A stretch of 64,000 nt of DNA from Streptomyces sp. NK08204 (GCF_020400585.1 NZ_JAINVF010000003.1:186001-250000); one strand, 5' to 3'. Positions 8,410-16,489 are shown, counted from the first letter of the stretch. Translations and numbers: made by a program. Notes: a model not told the origin generated them from the letters alone.

Positions 8410-9126
8410 TTGCCGGTCAGTCTCACGGGCAGTACTCGATTCGATTCCATACGGAACCCGATCAATGTCATGGTTTGCGACAGTCATCCGCACGCACGAT
8501 TCGGTTTAAAAATGCTGCTTTCTCAGGACCCGGGTATTTCCGTGGTCGCCGAAGCGGCAGACGAACGACAGGCGGTGCAGCGGGTCGCCGAATGCCGGCC
8601 CGATGTCGTCCTGCTGGAGGCGGGGCTGACCGAACTGGTCCAGGAGCTGGACCGGGCCGTCCCCAACCCCCCGGCCGCCGTGGTCTACGGCATCGAAGCG
8701 ATGACCCCCGAGCGCCTGGCCGACCTGGTCAGAGGCAATGTGCGCGGGGTCGTCCACCGGGCGGCGGCCCACGACGACGTCATCCACGCCGTCCACGCGG
8801 TCCTGCACGACGGCGGCTTCGCCTCCCCGGAACTCACCGGCTGCCTGCTCCAGGCCGTCAGGGCGGGCTCCATGCCCCTCGGTGTCGACCACCGCTTCCG
8901 GGAACTGCTCACCGAACGCGAGAACGGCGTCCTCAGCCTGCTCTGCCAGGGACTGTCCAACAAGGCCATCGCGGCGGCCCTGTGCGTCACCGAGAAGACC
9001 GTCAAGTTCCATGTCTCCAATGTGCTCGCCAAGTCCGGTGTCAGCACGAGAGCCCAGCTCATCGCGGCCATGGGTTCCTTCACCACGGCGCACGGCCGCC
9101 ACTCCCTCGGGGCGCAGAGCGCCTGA
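8410..9126 (+). CDS. Atypical NarL/LuxR-type regulator of cluster 1 with a TTA codon
   Basis: 238-aa protein with a receiver-like domain (about 20-135) and a C-terminal LuxR helix-turn-helix (LTERENGVLSLLCQG, TVKFHVSNVLAKSG). The receiver lacks phosphorylation residues. The acidic pair reads CDSH, the expected phospho-Asp is Glu (VVLLEAGL), and the conserved Lys region reads VVHRAAA. It may thus act without a kinase. I chose TTG 8410 because GAGGTAGGGGG lies 7 bases before it; the first ATG in a receiver-like context is at 8470. Codon 33 (8506-8508) is TTA, implying bldA dependence. It lies alone between the terpene operon and the acyltransferase operon, whose promoters share two motifs, so it is the likely pathway regulator. 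Confidence 0.85.
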   Translation: MPVSLTGSTRFDSIRNPINVMVCDSHPHARFGLKMLLSQDPGISVVAEAADERQAVQRVAECRPDVVLLEAGLTELVQELDRAVPNPPAAVVYGIEAMTPERLADLVRGNVRGVVHRAAAHDDVIHAVHAVLHDGGFASPELTGCLLQAVRAGSMPLGVDHRFRELLTERENGVLSLLCQGLSNKAIAAALCVTEKTVKFHVSNVLAKSGVSTRAQLIAAMGSFTTAHGRHSLGAQSA

Positions 9127-9147
9127 CCCCTCCGAGGCGTGCGCAAC

Positions 9148-9165
9148 CCTGGTCGATGGTCCAGG
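9148..9165. promoter_or_regulatory. Dyad CCTGG-N8-CCAGG, second copy of element A
   Basis: Same 5+5 dyad and spacer as at 1706-1723. It lies just after the regulator gene and before the acyltransferase operon. Confidence 0.5.
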
Positions 9166-9175
9166 TCCCCACTCG

Positions 9176-9202
9176 GCGAGCCCGGCCCGGAGGCGGGCTC
9201 GC
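9176..9202. terminator. Hairpin after the cluster 1 regulator
   Basis: GCGAGCCCG pairs with CGGGCTCGC across a 9-base loop. It would end the regulator transcript. It sits between the two shared promoter elements, so part of the acyltransferase control region may lie upstream of this stop signal. Confidence 0.5.
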
Positions 9203-9205
9203 GGA

Positions 9206-9227
9206 CCTGGTTCTTGGGCGGAAGACA
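9206..9227 (+). promoter_or_regulatory. Shared element B, second copy
   Basis: Matches 1761-1782 at 18 of 22 bases, with TGGGCGGAAGACA identical. It follows element A by 40 bases (37 in the first copy). Proposed control site for the acyltransferase-P450 operon. Confidence 0.55.
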
Positions 9228-9344
9228 CCCGCGCTGACGTCCGGAAATACTGGAGTCACGCGTTCTGTGGAAATTCTCTTCGAATCTATTCGGAACGCCG
9301 GCACGCGGTATTTGCTGGACGGATCCGATGGGAATGAGTGCTTG

Positions 9345-10586
9345 ATGTCACGGCTGCGGTATCTGGATCCCAGCGAGGCATATCACGCGTTTGTCGACTG
9401 GTCCGGTTCTTATTCGATAGCGGTCGCCGGCGCCCTGGACCCGGGCCGGCTCATCCATGCCTTCGAGGCGCTGTGCCATGCGGTTCCGCTGCTGACCGGG
9501 AATCTCGGAAGGGATGAGAACGGCTACTTCTTCCGAATCCCGCCCGGCCGGCTGCCCGAAGTGGCCCTGCGGGAGACCGACGGCACCCCCGAGGACGAGG
9601 AGGCCGTCTACCTGGCCGAGATGGCACGACCCCTGGACTCCACCAGGGAGCTGTGCCGACTCGTTCTCGTGCGCCGCGAGCACAGCGCGCGCATCATCCT
9701 CGTCCTGCACCACAGCATGATCGACGGGCGCGGCGGCGTCACCCTGCTGGAGAAGCTGTGCCGCAACTACACCGCGCTCACCGAGGGCAGGACACCGCCC
9801 TACGCCGGCCCCGAGGCTCCCGCCCAGCGGTCCGCCGAGACCCTGCTGAAGGACCGCCACACGGCCGGTGTCGTGGCGAGCGCCGTGGACCGCGACGCGC
9901 TGTGCGCGGCCCTGGCCGCGACGCCCGGTCCACAGCCGCTGCGGGTCGTGCCCCAGCGGCTGAGGCTCGACGCCGGGGACACCGCGCTGCTGCGCGACGC
10001 GTTGCGCGCCGACTCCTTCTCCGTACACGGCTTCGTGGCGGGCGCGGCGACCGTGGCCGTCCGTGACGGCCGCCCCGGCACCCACGCCCTGGACCTGGTG
10101 TGCGGCTGCCCGGTGGACCTGCGCAACCGGACCGAACCGCCGGTGACCGTCGAGGAGTCCACCAACTTCGTCAGCGGCGTCGAGACGGCCGTCTCCGTGC
10201 CGCGCGGCGCCGACCCGACCGCGGTCGGCCGGGTCATCAAGGAGCGGCTCGACAAGGCCATCGACGACGGCGAGGCCGAGCGCGCCATCCTCCAGGCCGG
10301 CCAGTTCACCGCCAGCGAACCCCTCTCCGTCGATCTCGTCGTCACCAATCTCGGGCCCATCCCCGAGTTCACCGCACCGCGGGGTCTGCGTGTCACGGAC
10401 TTCCGCGGCTACACCACGACCACCATGCACGGCCTGCTGCTGTTCGTCGTCACCTCGTACGACGGCCGGCTGAGCATCGAGATCACCTCGCCCGAGGGCC
10501 TGCTCTCCGCAGCGGAGCGCACGGCGCTCGCGGAGCGCACCGCGGAACTGCTTCGCGCCCGCACCACGAAACAGGAGCGCCCATGA
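9345..10586 (+). CDS. Condensation-fold acyltransferase (PapA/WES-like)
   Basis: 413-aa CoA- or ACP-dependent acyltransferase superfamily member. The catalytic motif HHxxxDG is present as HHSMIDGRGG near residue 125. Later motifs typical of stand-alone condensation-like enzymes include the DLVCGCPVDLRNR and DLVVTNLG segments. No carrier-protein or adenylation domain is attached, so it is not an NRPS module. Expected to esterify a hydroxyl, plausibly one installed on the terpene by the P450s. Start ATG 9345 (MSRLRYLDPSEA) fits the family N-terminus; GTG 9267 is an alternative that adds 26 residues. Its stop overlaps the next P450 (ATGA). A second, distant homologue sits in cluster 2. Confidence 0.82.
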   Translation: MSRLRYLDPSEAYHAFVDWSGSYSIAVAGALDPGRLIHAFEALCHAVPLLTGNLGRDENGYFFRIPPGRLPEVALRETDGTPEDEEAVYLAEMARPLDSTRELCRLVLVRREHSARIILVLHHSMIDGRGGVTLLEKLCRNYTALTEGRTPPYAGPEAPAQRSAETLLKDRHTAGVVASAVDRDALCAALAATPGPQPLRVVPQRLRLDAGDTALLRDALRADSFSVHGFVAGAATVAVRDGRPGTHALDLVCGCPVDLRNRTEPPVTVEESTNFVSGVETAVSVPRGADPTAVGRVIKERLDKAIDDGEAERAILQAGQFTASEPLSVDLVVTNLGPIPEFTAPRGLRVTDFRGYTTTTMHGLLLFVVTSYDGRLSIEITSPEGLLSAAERTALAERTAELLRARTTKQERP

Positions 10587-11788
10587 CCCGGCAGGAAACC
10601 ACACCACCCCGTATCCCCACGGCACGAGTCCATCCGCTGGATCCCCCGCCGGAGCTGTCCGAGATGCGCGGGCGCTGCCCGCTGGCCCCGCTCACCTACG
10701 CGGACGGACACCAGGGCTGGATCGTCACCAGCCACCTGCTGGCCCGGCAGGTGCTGTCCGACTCCCGGTTCAGCTCGAATCCGCGTATCCGGCACTCCGC
10801 GGTGCACGACGTCCTGGGCGACGGCCAGCCGCCCGAGGAGGACGTGCCCGGCATGTTCGTCGGCATGGACCCGCCCGAGCACACCAAGTACCGGCGGCTG
10901 CTCACCGGTGAGCTGAGCACCCGCCGGATGCGGGAGATGGAACCGAAGATCGCCGCGGTCGCGCACGAGCTGATCGACCGGATGCAGGCGGACGGCGCGG
11001 ACGGCGCGGACCTCGTCACCGGGTTCGCCATGCCGCTGCCCTCCCGCGTCATCTGCGATCTGCTGGGAATCCGGTACGCCGACTGGCGGGACATCCAGCC
11101 GGTCTCCGAGAAGATGCTGCGCATCGACTCCTCCGCCGCCGAGGTGAAGGAGTGCTACCGCATCATCTTCGAATTCCTTGCGAATGTCGTGGGGCTCAAG
11201 CAGAAAGAGCCCGGCGACGATCTGCTGAGCGGGCTCGTGCAATCGGCGGAACTCTCCGACGTGGAACTCACCAGCGTGGCGTTCCAGCTTTTCACCGCGG
11301 GCCACGAGACCACCGCGAACATGTTCTCGCTGGGCACCTACACCCTGCTGACCCACCCGGAACAGCTCGCCGCCCTGCGCGCCGACGCCGGGCTGATGAA
11401 CAGCACCGTCGAGGAACTCCTGCGCTACCTGACCGTCATCCAGTTCGGCATCTCGCGCGGCGCGGCCGAGGACGTGGAGCTGGGCGGGCAGACCGTGCGC
11501 GCCGGGCAGACCGTCACCGTGTCGCTGCCCGCCGCCAACCGGGATCCCCAGCGCTTCACGGAGCCCGACCGCTTCGACATCAGGCGCGTGCCCTCCGGCA
11601 ATGTGGCCTTCGGCTTCGGCGTGCACCAGTGTGTGGCCCAGCAACTGGCCCGCGCCGAGCTGCGGATCGGCTTCCAGGTGCTGCTCGACCGGCTGCCCGG
11701 GCTGCGTCTGGCGGTCCCGGCGGACCAGGTGCGGATGCGGGACGGAGCCATCGTCTACGGCTGCCAGGAACTGCCGGTCGCATGGTGA
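10583..11788 (+). CDS. Cytochrome P450 (short type) coupled to the acyltransferase
   Basis: 401-aa bacterial P450 with I-helix FTAGHETTANMF, ExxR in EELLRYLTV, and haem loop FGFGVHQCVAQQLAR. The Gly normally two residues after the Cys ligand is Ala here (CVAQ), which is uncommon. The ATG overlaps the acyltransferase stop, so the two are co-translated, and a strong terminator follows at 11794. Role inferred: late oxidation or tailoring in cluster 1, possibly acting on the acyl chain or the acylated terpene. Confidence 0.88.
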   Translation: MTRQETTPPRIPTARVHPLDPPPELSEMRGRCPLAPLTYADGHQGWIVTSHLLARQVLSDSRFSSNPRIRHSAVHDVLGDGQPPEEDVPGMFVGMDPPEHTKYRRLLTGELSTRRMREMEPKIAAVAHELIDRMQADGADGADLVTGFAMPLPSRVICDLLGIRYADWRDIQPVSEKMLRIDSSAAEVKECYRIIFEFLANVVGLKQKEPGDDLLSGLVQSAELSDVELTSVAFQLFTAGHETTANMFSLGTYTLLTHPEQLAALRADAGLMNSTVEELLRYLTVIQFGISRGAAEDVELGGQTVRAGQTVTVSLPAANRDPQRFTEPDRFDIRRVPSGNVAFGFGVHQCVAQQLARAELRIGFQVLLDRLPGLRLAVPADQVRMRDGAIVYGCQELPVAW

Positions 11789-11793
11789 GAGCT

Positions 11794-11837
11794 GCACGGC
11801 GCGCGGGGCCCGTCGATGCCCACCCCGCGCGCCGTGC
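11794..11837. terminator. Terminator between convergent P450 and dehydrogenase genes
   Basis: A perfect 15-base-pair stem (GCACGGCGCGCGGGG with its complement) and 14-base loop lie in the 64-base gap between converging genes. It probably works in both directions. Confidence 0.8.
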
Positions 11838-11852
11838 GAACCGCCGGCCGGT

Positions 11853-12608
11853 TCAGCGGGGCGGCAGCCGCAGACCGCCGTCGAGCCGGATCGTCTCCCC
11901 GTTGATCATGGGGTTGCGGAGGATGTGCAGCACCAGCTCCGCGAACTCCTCCGCCCCTCCCCACCTGCGCGGATGAGGCACCAGCCCGGCCAGTTCGGCC
12001 TTCTTGCCGGCGGGCAGGACATCGGCCGCCGGGGTGTCGAACAGCCCCGGCGCCACGGTGACCACGCGGATCAGCAACGGACCGAGATCCCGGGCCAGCG
12101 GCAGGGTCATCCCGGCCACCCCGGCCTTGGAGGCGGCGTAGGCGGCCTGCCCGATCTGGCCGTCGAACGCGGCGATGGAGGCGGTGTTGACGATGACTCC
12201 CCGTTCTGCGGCGACCGGCTCGTTGGCCGCCATCGCATCGGCGGCCAGGCGGACGACGTTGAAGGTGCCGACGAGATTGGCCTCGACCACCTCGGTGAAC
12301 TCCTTCAGGGAGTGCGGACCGGAGCGGCTCACCACCCGGGCCGCGTGTGCGCGGCCCGCGCAGTTCACCACGGCCCGCAGCGCTCCCCGGTCCACCGCGG
12401 CCTCGACGGCACGCTGCACATCGCCCGCGACAGCGACGTCCCCGGGCACGAACACCGCCTCGGCGCCCAGCCGGGCCACCGCCTCCTCCCCCCGCTCCCG
12501 TGAGCGGCCCAGCAGCACCGGCCGCATGCCGTCGGCCAGCAGCCGCTGTGCGGTCGCGAGACCCAGACCCGAGGTTCCGCCGGTGATGAGTGCAACGGCA
12601 CGAGACAT
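11853..12608 (-). CDS. Short-chain dehydrogenase, 3-hydroxyacyl-CoA dehydrogenase type II-like
   Basis: 251-aa Rossmann-fold oxidoreductase. The cofactor motif is TGGTSGLG at the N-terminus, and the catalytic Ser-Tyr-Lys lie in NTASIAAFDGQIGQ and YAASK. The segment GQIGQAAYAASKAGVAGMTL and the end INGETIRLDGGLRLPPR strongly recall the HSD10/2-methyl-3-hydroxybutyryl-CoA dehydrogenase group. Start ATG 12608 has AGGAAAGG 6-13 bases before it. It is divergent from the KAS III-like gene. With that gene and the FabL-like reductase it could supply beta-ketoacyl reduction for a short acyl chain. The alternative is interconversion of a terpene alcohol and ketone. Confidence 0.85.
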   Translation of the reverse strand: MSRAVALITGGTSGLGLATAQRLLADGMRPVLLGRSRERGEEAVARLGAEAVFVPGDVAVAGDVQRAVEAAVDRGALRAVVNCAGRAHAARVVSRSGPHSLKEFTEVVEANLVGTFNVVRLAADAMAANEPVAAERGVIVNTASIAAFDGQIGQAAYAASKAGVAGMTLPLARDLGPLLIRVVTVAPGLFDTPAADVLPAGKKAELAGLVPHPRRWGGAEEFAELVLHILRNPMINGETIRLDGGLRLPPR

Positions 12609-12708
12609 GAGGACCTTTCCTGGAACGGAGCCGAAAACCGCAGGATTATTCAATCGTGAGCGACCGGGCAATAAAAGGCAAGACTTTCCGGAAAGGGGTG
12701 TGCGGACG

Positions 12709-13743
12709 GTGTGGAATACTGCTCAGATTTCCGTGGGGATTCGGTCGGTAGGGCGTTTTGTGCCCGATCTCGAGATATCGAACGAAGAAGTCGTCGCCCG
12801 TTTCGACACCAGTGACGAATGGATTCGGACCAAGCTGGGAATCACCTCGCGCCGGGTGGCCCGGCCAGGCCAGCTGACCTCGGACCTCGCGGTCGGGGCA
12901 CTCCAGGACGCCTGCGCCCGCGCGAACATCGCCCCCGAGAGCCTGGATCTCGTCATCTGCTGCACCGGCACCCCGGACCACATGCTGCCCGCCATGGCCG
13001 CGGCCGTGCTGCGCAAGGCCGGCCTGTTCGACATCAGAGGGTTCGACGTCAACGCGGGCGGCTGCGCGGGCGGGGTCTTCGCGCTCGACGTCGGTGTGAA
13101 GTACATCCGCTCCGGGGAGTACAGCCGGGTCGCCGTCGTCATCGCCGACACGGTCGCCCAGTGCCTGGACCCGGAGGACCGCACCGGGCACGCCATCTTC
13201 GGTGACGGCGCGGGCTGCTACCTGCTGGAGGCGTGCCGGGACGGACAGGGCGTCGGGCCCACGCTGATGCGCACCAAACCGGAGCTGTACTACACGGCCT
13301 TCACGGAGCGTCAGGGCCCGCCCGAGGGGCTGCCCAACCGCTTCAGCGGGCCCAACTACATGCGCATGGACGGCGGGGGAGTACGCGACTTCGCCCTGGA
13401 CGTCATCCCGGACTTCGCCGAGCAGGTCGTCAAGGCGGCCGGCACCACGCTGGACGACGTCGGACTGATCATCTCCCACCAGGCCAACCCGACCCTGCTG
13501 CGCAGGCTGATCCGCGAACTCGGCCAGCCGGAGAGCAAGACCGTCGTCGTGGCGGACCGGCTCGGCAACACCAGCGGGTCCAGCGTGGTCCTGGCCCTGT
13601 GGGAAGCGGTCGAGTCGGGGCGGCTGTCTCCCGGCGACGAGGTCCTGCTGGTGTCCTTCGGCTCGGGCATGAGCTACGGCGGCACGGTGCTGCGCTGGTG
13701 CGCGCCGGAGGACTTCGGCGCCGGCCACAGGGACGCCGCGTGA
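12709..13743 (+). CDS. 3-oxoacyl-ACP synthase III (KAS III/FabH-like)
   Basis: 344-aa thiolase-fold condensing enzyme. The Cys-His-Asn triad is visible: NAGGCAGG (Cys), ISHQANPTLL (His) and LGNTSGSS (Asn). N-terminal GRFVPDLEISNEE and DEWIRTKLGITSRR are typical of FabH. Start GTG 12709 has GAAAGGGG 10 bases before it; GTG 12700 is an alternative. It overlaps the following reductase by GTGA. Within a terpenoid cluster it probably primes a dedicated acyl chain for the cluster acyltransferase. A housekeeping FabH would be expected in a fab operon instead, with acpP and fabF, which are absent here. Confidence 0.88.
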   Translation: MWNTAQISVGIRSVGRFVPDLEISNEEVVARFDTSDEWIRTKLGITSRRVARPGQLTSDLAVGALQDACARANIAPESLDLVICCTGTPDHMLPAMAAAVLRKAGLFDIRGFDVNAGGCAGGVFALDVGVKYIRSGEYSRVAVVIADTVAQCLDPEDRTGHAIFGDGAGCYLLEACRDGQGVGPTLMRTKPELYYTAFTERQGPPEGLPNRFSGPNYMRMDGGGVRDFALDVIPDFAEQVVKAAGTTLDDVGLIISHQANPTLLRRLIRELGQPESKTVVVADRLGNTSGSSVVLALWEAVESGRLSPGDEVLLVSFGSGMSYGGTVLRWCAPEDFGAGHRDAA

Positions 13744-14528
13744 GCCGGCCGGGACGCGGGGGACAGGAGGAGGTCACCCTCGTCACGGGCGCCTCGCGGG
13801 GTATCGGGCGGGCCGTGGCCCGCACCCTCGCCCGGCGCGGTGGCCATGTGGTGATCAACTACAAGCAGGACAAGGACGCCGCCGAGAGCGCCCTGGAGGA
13901 GGTGGAGAAGGCGGGGGGACAGGGCAGCCTGTGCCGGGCCGACGTGGAGGACCCCGAGCGGATCGCGGAGCTGTTCGCCTTCGTGGAGCGGCGGTACGGC
14001 AGGCTGGACCACCTGGTCGCCAACGCGGCGGCGGGCCCCGCGAGGACCGTCGACCAGGTGGAACTGCGCCACCTCGCGCGCAGCCACGCCATGAACTCCC
14101 AGTCCTTCGTGGTCGCCGCCCAGCACGCCGTCCGGCTCATGGACCGCGGGGGCCGGATCGTGGCCGTCTCGTCACTGGCCGCCGGGCGTGCCATCCCCGG
14201 ATACGCGGCCATCGGCGCGCAGAAGGCGGCCCTGGAGGCCTGGGCCCGCTACTTCGCGGCCGAGCTGGCGCCCCGCGGCGTCAACGTCAACGTGGTGACC
14301 GGCGGCATGATCACCACAGACTCCCTGGGCCACTACCTGGCGGCCACCGGGCTGACCGCCGACGACATCGTCCCGCACATTCCCAAGGGCCGGCCCGGCT
14401 CGCCCCAGGAGGTCGCCGACGCCGTCGACTTCCTGCTGTCGCCCGCCGCCGAGTACATCACGGGCCAGAATCTGGTGGTCGACGGCGGCCTGAGCATCTC
14501 GGCGCCGTTCTGCGGTCACCCGGGCTGA
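13740..14528 (+). CDS. FabL-like enoyl-ACP reductase / SDR
   Basis: 262-aa short-chain dehydrogenase with TGASRGIGRAVA, Ser in AVSSLAAG, and Tyr and Lys spaced by six residues (YAAIGAQK). That spacing is the hallmark of FabI/FabL enoyl reductases rather than the usual Y-x3-K. The C-terminal part (VTGGMITTDSLGHY, QNLVVDGGLS) is FabL-like. The GTG start overlaps the KAS III stop, so the pair is co-translated. With the divergent hydroxyacyl dehydrogenase it gives condensation, ketoreduction and enoyl reduction, lacking only a dehydratase. Confidence 0.82.
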   Translation: MSRPGRGGQEEVTLVTGASRGIGRAVARTLARRGGHVVINYKQDKDAAESALEEVEKAGGQGSLCRADVEDPERIAELFAFVERRYGRLDHLVANAAAGPARTVDQVELRHLARSHAMNSQSFVVAAQHAVRLMDRGGRIVAVSSLAAGRAIPGYAAIGAQKAALEAWARYFAAELAPRGVNVNVVTGGMITTDSLGHYLAATGLTADDIVPHIPKGRPGSPQEVADAVDFLLSPAAEYITGQNLVVDGGLSISAPFCGHPG

Positions 14529-14536
14529 ATCCCGGC

Positions 14537-14566
14537 CCCCGGGCCGGCCCGAAGGCCGGCCCGGGG
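14537..14566. terminator. Bidirectional terminator at the end of cluster 1
   Basis: A 13-base-pair perfect stem (CCCCGGGCCGGCC) with a CGAA loop lies between the converging FabL-like gene and nadA. It marks the right border of cluster 1. Confidence 0.8.
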
Positions 14567-14590
14567 TGCCGCGGTTCCGCGGCGCCGGGG

Positions 14591-15775
14591 TTACGGCAGG
14601 GCCAGCATGCGCTCCAGCGCCAGCTTGGCGAACGCCTCGGTCTCCTTGTCGACCTCGATGCGGTTGACCAGCTTGCCCTCGGCGAGGGACTCCAGGGCCC
14701 AGACCAGGTGGGGGAGGTCGATGCGGTTCATGGTGGAGCAGAAGCAGACCGTCTTGTCGAGGAAGACGATCTCCTTGCCCTCGGGCGCGAAACGGTTCGC
14801 CAGGCGGCGCACCAGGTTCAGCTCCGTGCCGATGGCCCACTTCGAGCCGGCCGGGGCCGCTTCGAGGGCCTTGATGATGTACTCGGTCGAGCCGACGTAG
14901 TCCGCCGCGGCCACGACCTCGTGCCGGCACTCGGGGTGCACGAGGACGTTCACGCCCGGGATGCGTTCGCGCACGTCGTTGACCGAGTCCAGGTTGAAGC
15001 GGCCGTGGACCGAGCAGTGCCCGCGCCACAGGATCATCTTCGCGGCCCGCAGCTCCTCGGCGGTCAGCCCGCCGTTCGGCTTGTGCGGGTTGTAGACGAC
15101 GCAGTCCTCCAAGGACATGCCCATGTCCCGCACCGCGGTGTTGCGGCCCAGGTGCTGGTCGGGCAGGAACAGCACCTTCTCGCCCTGCTCGAAGGCCCAG
15201 TCCAGGGCGCGCCTGGCGTTGGACGAGGTGCAGATGGTGCCGCCGTGCTTGCCGGTGAAGGCCTTGATGTCGGCGGAGGAGTTCATGTACGAGACCGGCA
15301 CGACCTGCTCGGCGATGCCCGCCTCGGTCAGCACGTCCCAGCACTCGGCGACCTGCTCGGCCGTCGCCATGTCCGCCATGGAGCAGCCCGCGGCGAGGTC
15401 GGGCAGGACCACCTTCTGCTCGTCGGACGTCAGGATGTCCGCCGACTCGGCCATGAAGTGCACACCGCAGAAGACGATGTACTCGGCCTCCGGGCGCGCC
15501 GCCGCGTCCCGGGCCAGCTTGAAGGAGTCGCCCGTGACGTCGGCGAACTGGATGACCTCGTCGCGCTGGTAGTGGTGGCCGAGCACGAAGACCTTGTCGC
15601 CGAGCTTCTCCTTGGCGGCACGGGCGCGCGCGACCAGGTCGGGGTCGGACGGCGAGGGCAGGTCGCCGGGGCACTCGACGCCTCGCTCGCTCTTCGGGTC
15701 GGCCTCGCGACCGAGCAGCAGCAGGGCGAGCGGAGTCGGCTGCACGTCGAGGTCCTGGGTCTGGGCGGTGGTCAC
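14591..15775 (-). CDS. nadA: Quinolinate synthase A
   Basis: Condenses iminoaspartate with dihydroxyacetone phosphate to give quinolinate in de novo NAD synthesis; a cytoplasmic [4Fe-4S] enzyme. 394 aa. Family motifs visible: LGHHYQRDEVI, CGVHFMAESA, NPHKPNGG, WRGHCSVHGRF, HPECRHEV and VCFCSTMNRID, with cluster Cys in several of these. I chose GTG 15775 (MTTAQTQDLDVQ) because AAAGGG lies 8 bases before it; the GTG nine bases upstream is too close to that site. nadB and nadC are not adjacent. An inverted repeat lies in the promoter region (15803-15839). Core gene, and the first conserved gene right of cluster 1. Confidence 0.97.
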   Translation of the reverse strand: MTTAQTQDLDVQPTPLALLLLGREADPKSERGVECPGDLPSPSDPDLVARARAAKEKLGDKVFVLGHHYQRDEVIQFADVTGDSFKLARDAAARPEAEYIVFCGVHFMAESADILTSDEQKVVLPDLAAGCSMADMATAEQVAECWDVLTEAGIAEQVVPVSYMNSSADIKAFTGKHGGTICTSSNARRALDWAFEQGEKVLFLPDQHLGRNTAVRDMGMSLEDCVVYNPHKPNGGLTAEELRAAKMILWRGHCSVHGRFNLDSVNDVRERIPGVNVLVHPECRHEVVAAADYVGSTEYIIKALEAAPAGSKWAIGTELNLVRRLANRFAPEGKEIVFLDKTVCFCSTMNRIDLPHLVWALESLAEGKLVNRIEVDKETEAFAKLALERMLALP

Positions 15776-15802
15776 GACACGCACCCTTTCTACTTTTCGT
15801 CT

Positions 15803-15839
15803 AACTGACGCTATCTATCATAACTGCTTCACGTCAGTT
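15803..15839. promoter_or_regulatory. Inverted repeat in the nadA promoter region
   Basis: AACTGACG at 15803-15810 and CGTCAGTT at 15832-15839 are perfect complements separated by 21 bases in an AT-rich stretch 28 bases before the nadA start. It could be an operator for an NAD-responsive repressor. It does not match the NrtR or Rex consensus I can recall. Confidence 0.45.
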
Positions 15840-16049
15840 TGACGATGTCCATTGCGTCGATGTGACATGAATCCCCCCGACCGTCCGTCGATGGCGCTCC
15901 CGGGCCGCTGTGCACCCCGTCCGGCATGTGCGAGCATGAAAAACGAAGCAAGAGCGCGACCGCGCGATGGCACGGCCCGGAATGAATCCGCGGAAGCGCC
16001 GGTTGCACACGTCGGCAAGCAGTCTCCGTACAACCCGGGAGAGATGTAG

Positions 16050-16406
16050 ATGTCCGTATCGGACGAGACCACCACCGTCACCGACGGCATCATCCTGACC
16101 GACGCCGCCGCGGCCAAGGTCAAGGCCCTGCTCGACCAGGAAGGCCGTGACGACCTGGCGCTCCGCGTCGCCGTTCAGCCCGGCGGCTGCTCCGGCCTGC
16201 GCTACCAGCTCTTCTTCGACGAGCGCTCCCTCGACGGCGACGTGGAGAAGGACTTCGGTGGGGTCAAGGTCGTCACCGACCGCATGAGCGCTCCGTACCT
16301 GGGCGGCGCCACCATCGACTTCGTGGACACGATCGAGAAGCAGGGCTTCACGATCGACAACCCGAACGCGACCGGCTCCTGCGCCTGCGGCGACTCCTTC
16401 AGCTGA
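16050..16406 (+). CDS. erpA: Iron-sulfur cluster insertion protein (ErpA/HesB family)
   Basis: 118-aa A-type carrier that delivers Fe-S clusters to target enzymes, fitting its place divergent from nadA, an Fe-S enzyme. The three conserved Cys are in PGGCSGLRYQL and the C-terminal SCACGDSFS. The family segment GGVKVVTDRMSAPYLGG is present. The ATG at 16050 follows GGGAGATGTAG. A perfect hairpin terminator follows the stop. The region between nadA and this gene (15776-16049) otherwise holds only promoter sequence and the inverted repeat noted. Confidence 0.93.
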   Translation: MSVSDETTTVTDGIILTDAAAAKVKALLDQEGRDDLALRVAVQPGGCSGLRYQLFFDERSLDGDVEKDFGGVKVVTDRMSAPYLGGATIDFVDTIEKQGFTIDNPNATGSCACGDSFS

Positions 16407-16422
16407 GCCGCCCACGGCAAGA

Positions 16423-16465
16423 CGGAAAAGGCGGCGGTCCCGCGAAGGGACCGCCGCCTTTTCCG
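16423..16465. terminator. Terminator between erpA and the converging membrane-protein gene
   Basis: A 19-base-pair perfect stem (arms 16423-16441 and 16447-16465) with a GCGAA loop. The arms end in AAAA/TTTT, so it should act in both directions. Confidence 0.9.
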
Positions 16466-16489
16466 TGTGCACCGGTGTCCGGCCGGCCG

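Noticed and set aside
9345..10586. Non-ribosomal peptide synthetase condensation domain in cluster 1
   Set aside because: HHxxxDG is present, but there is no adenylation or carrier domain anywhere in the window. A stand-alone acyltransferase fits better.
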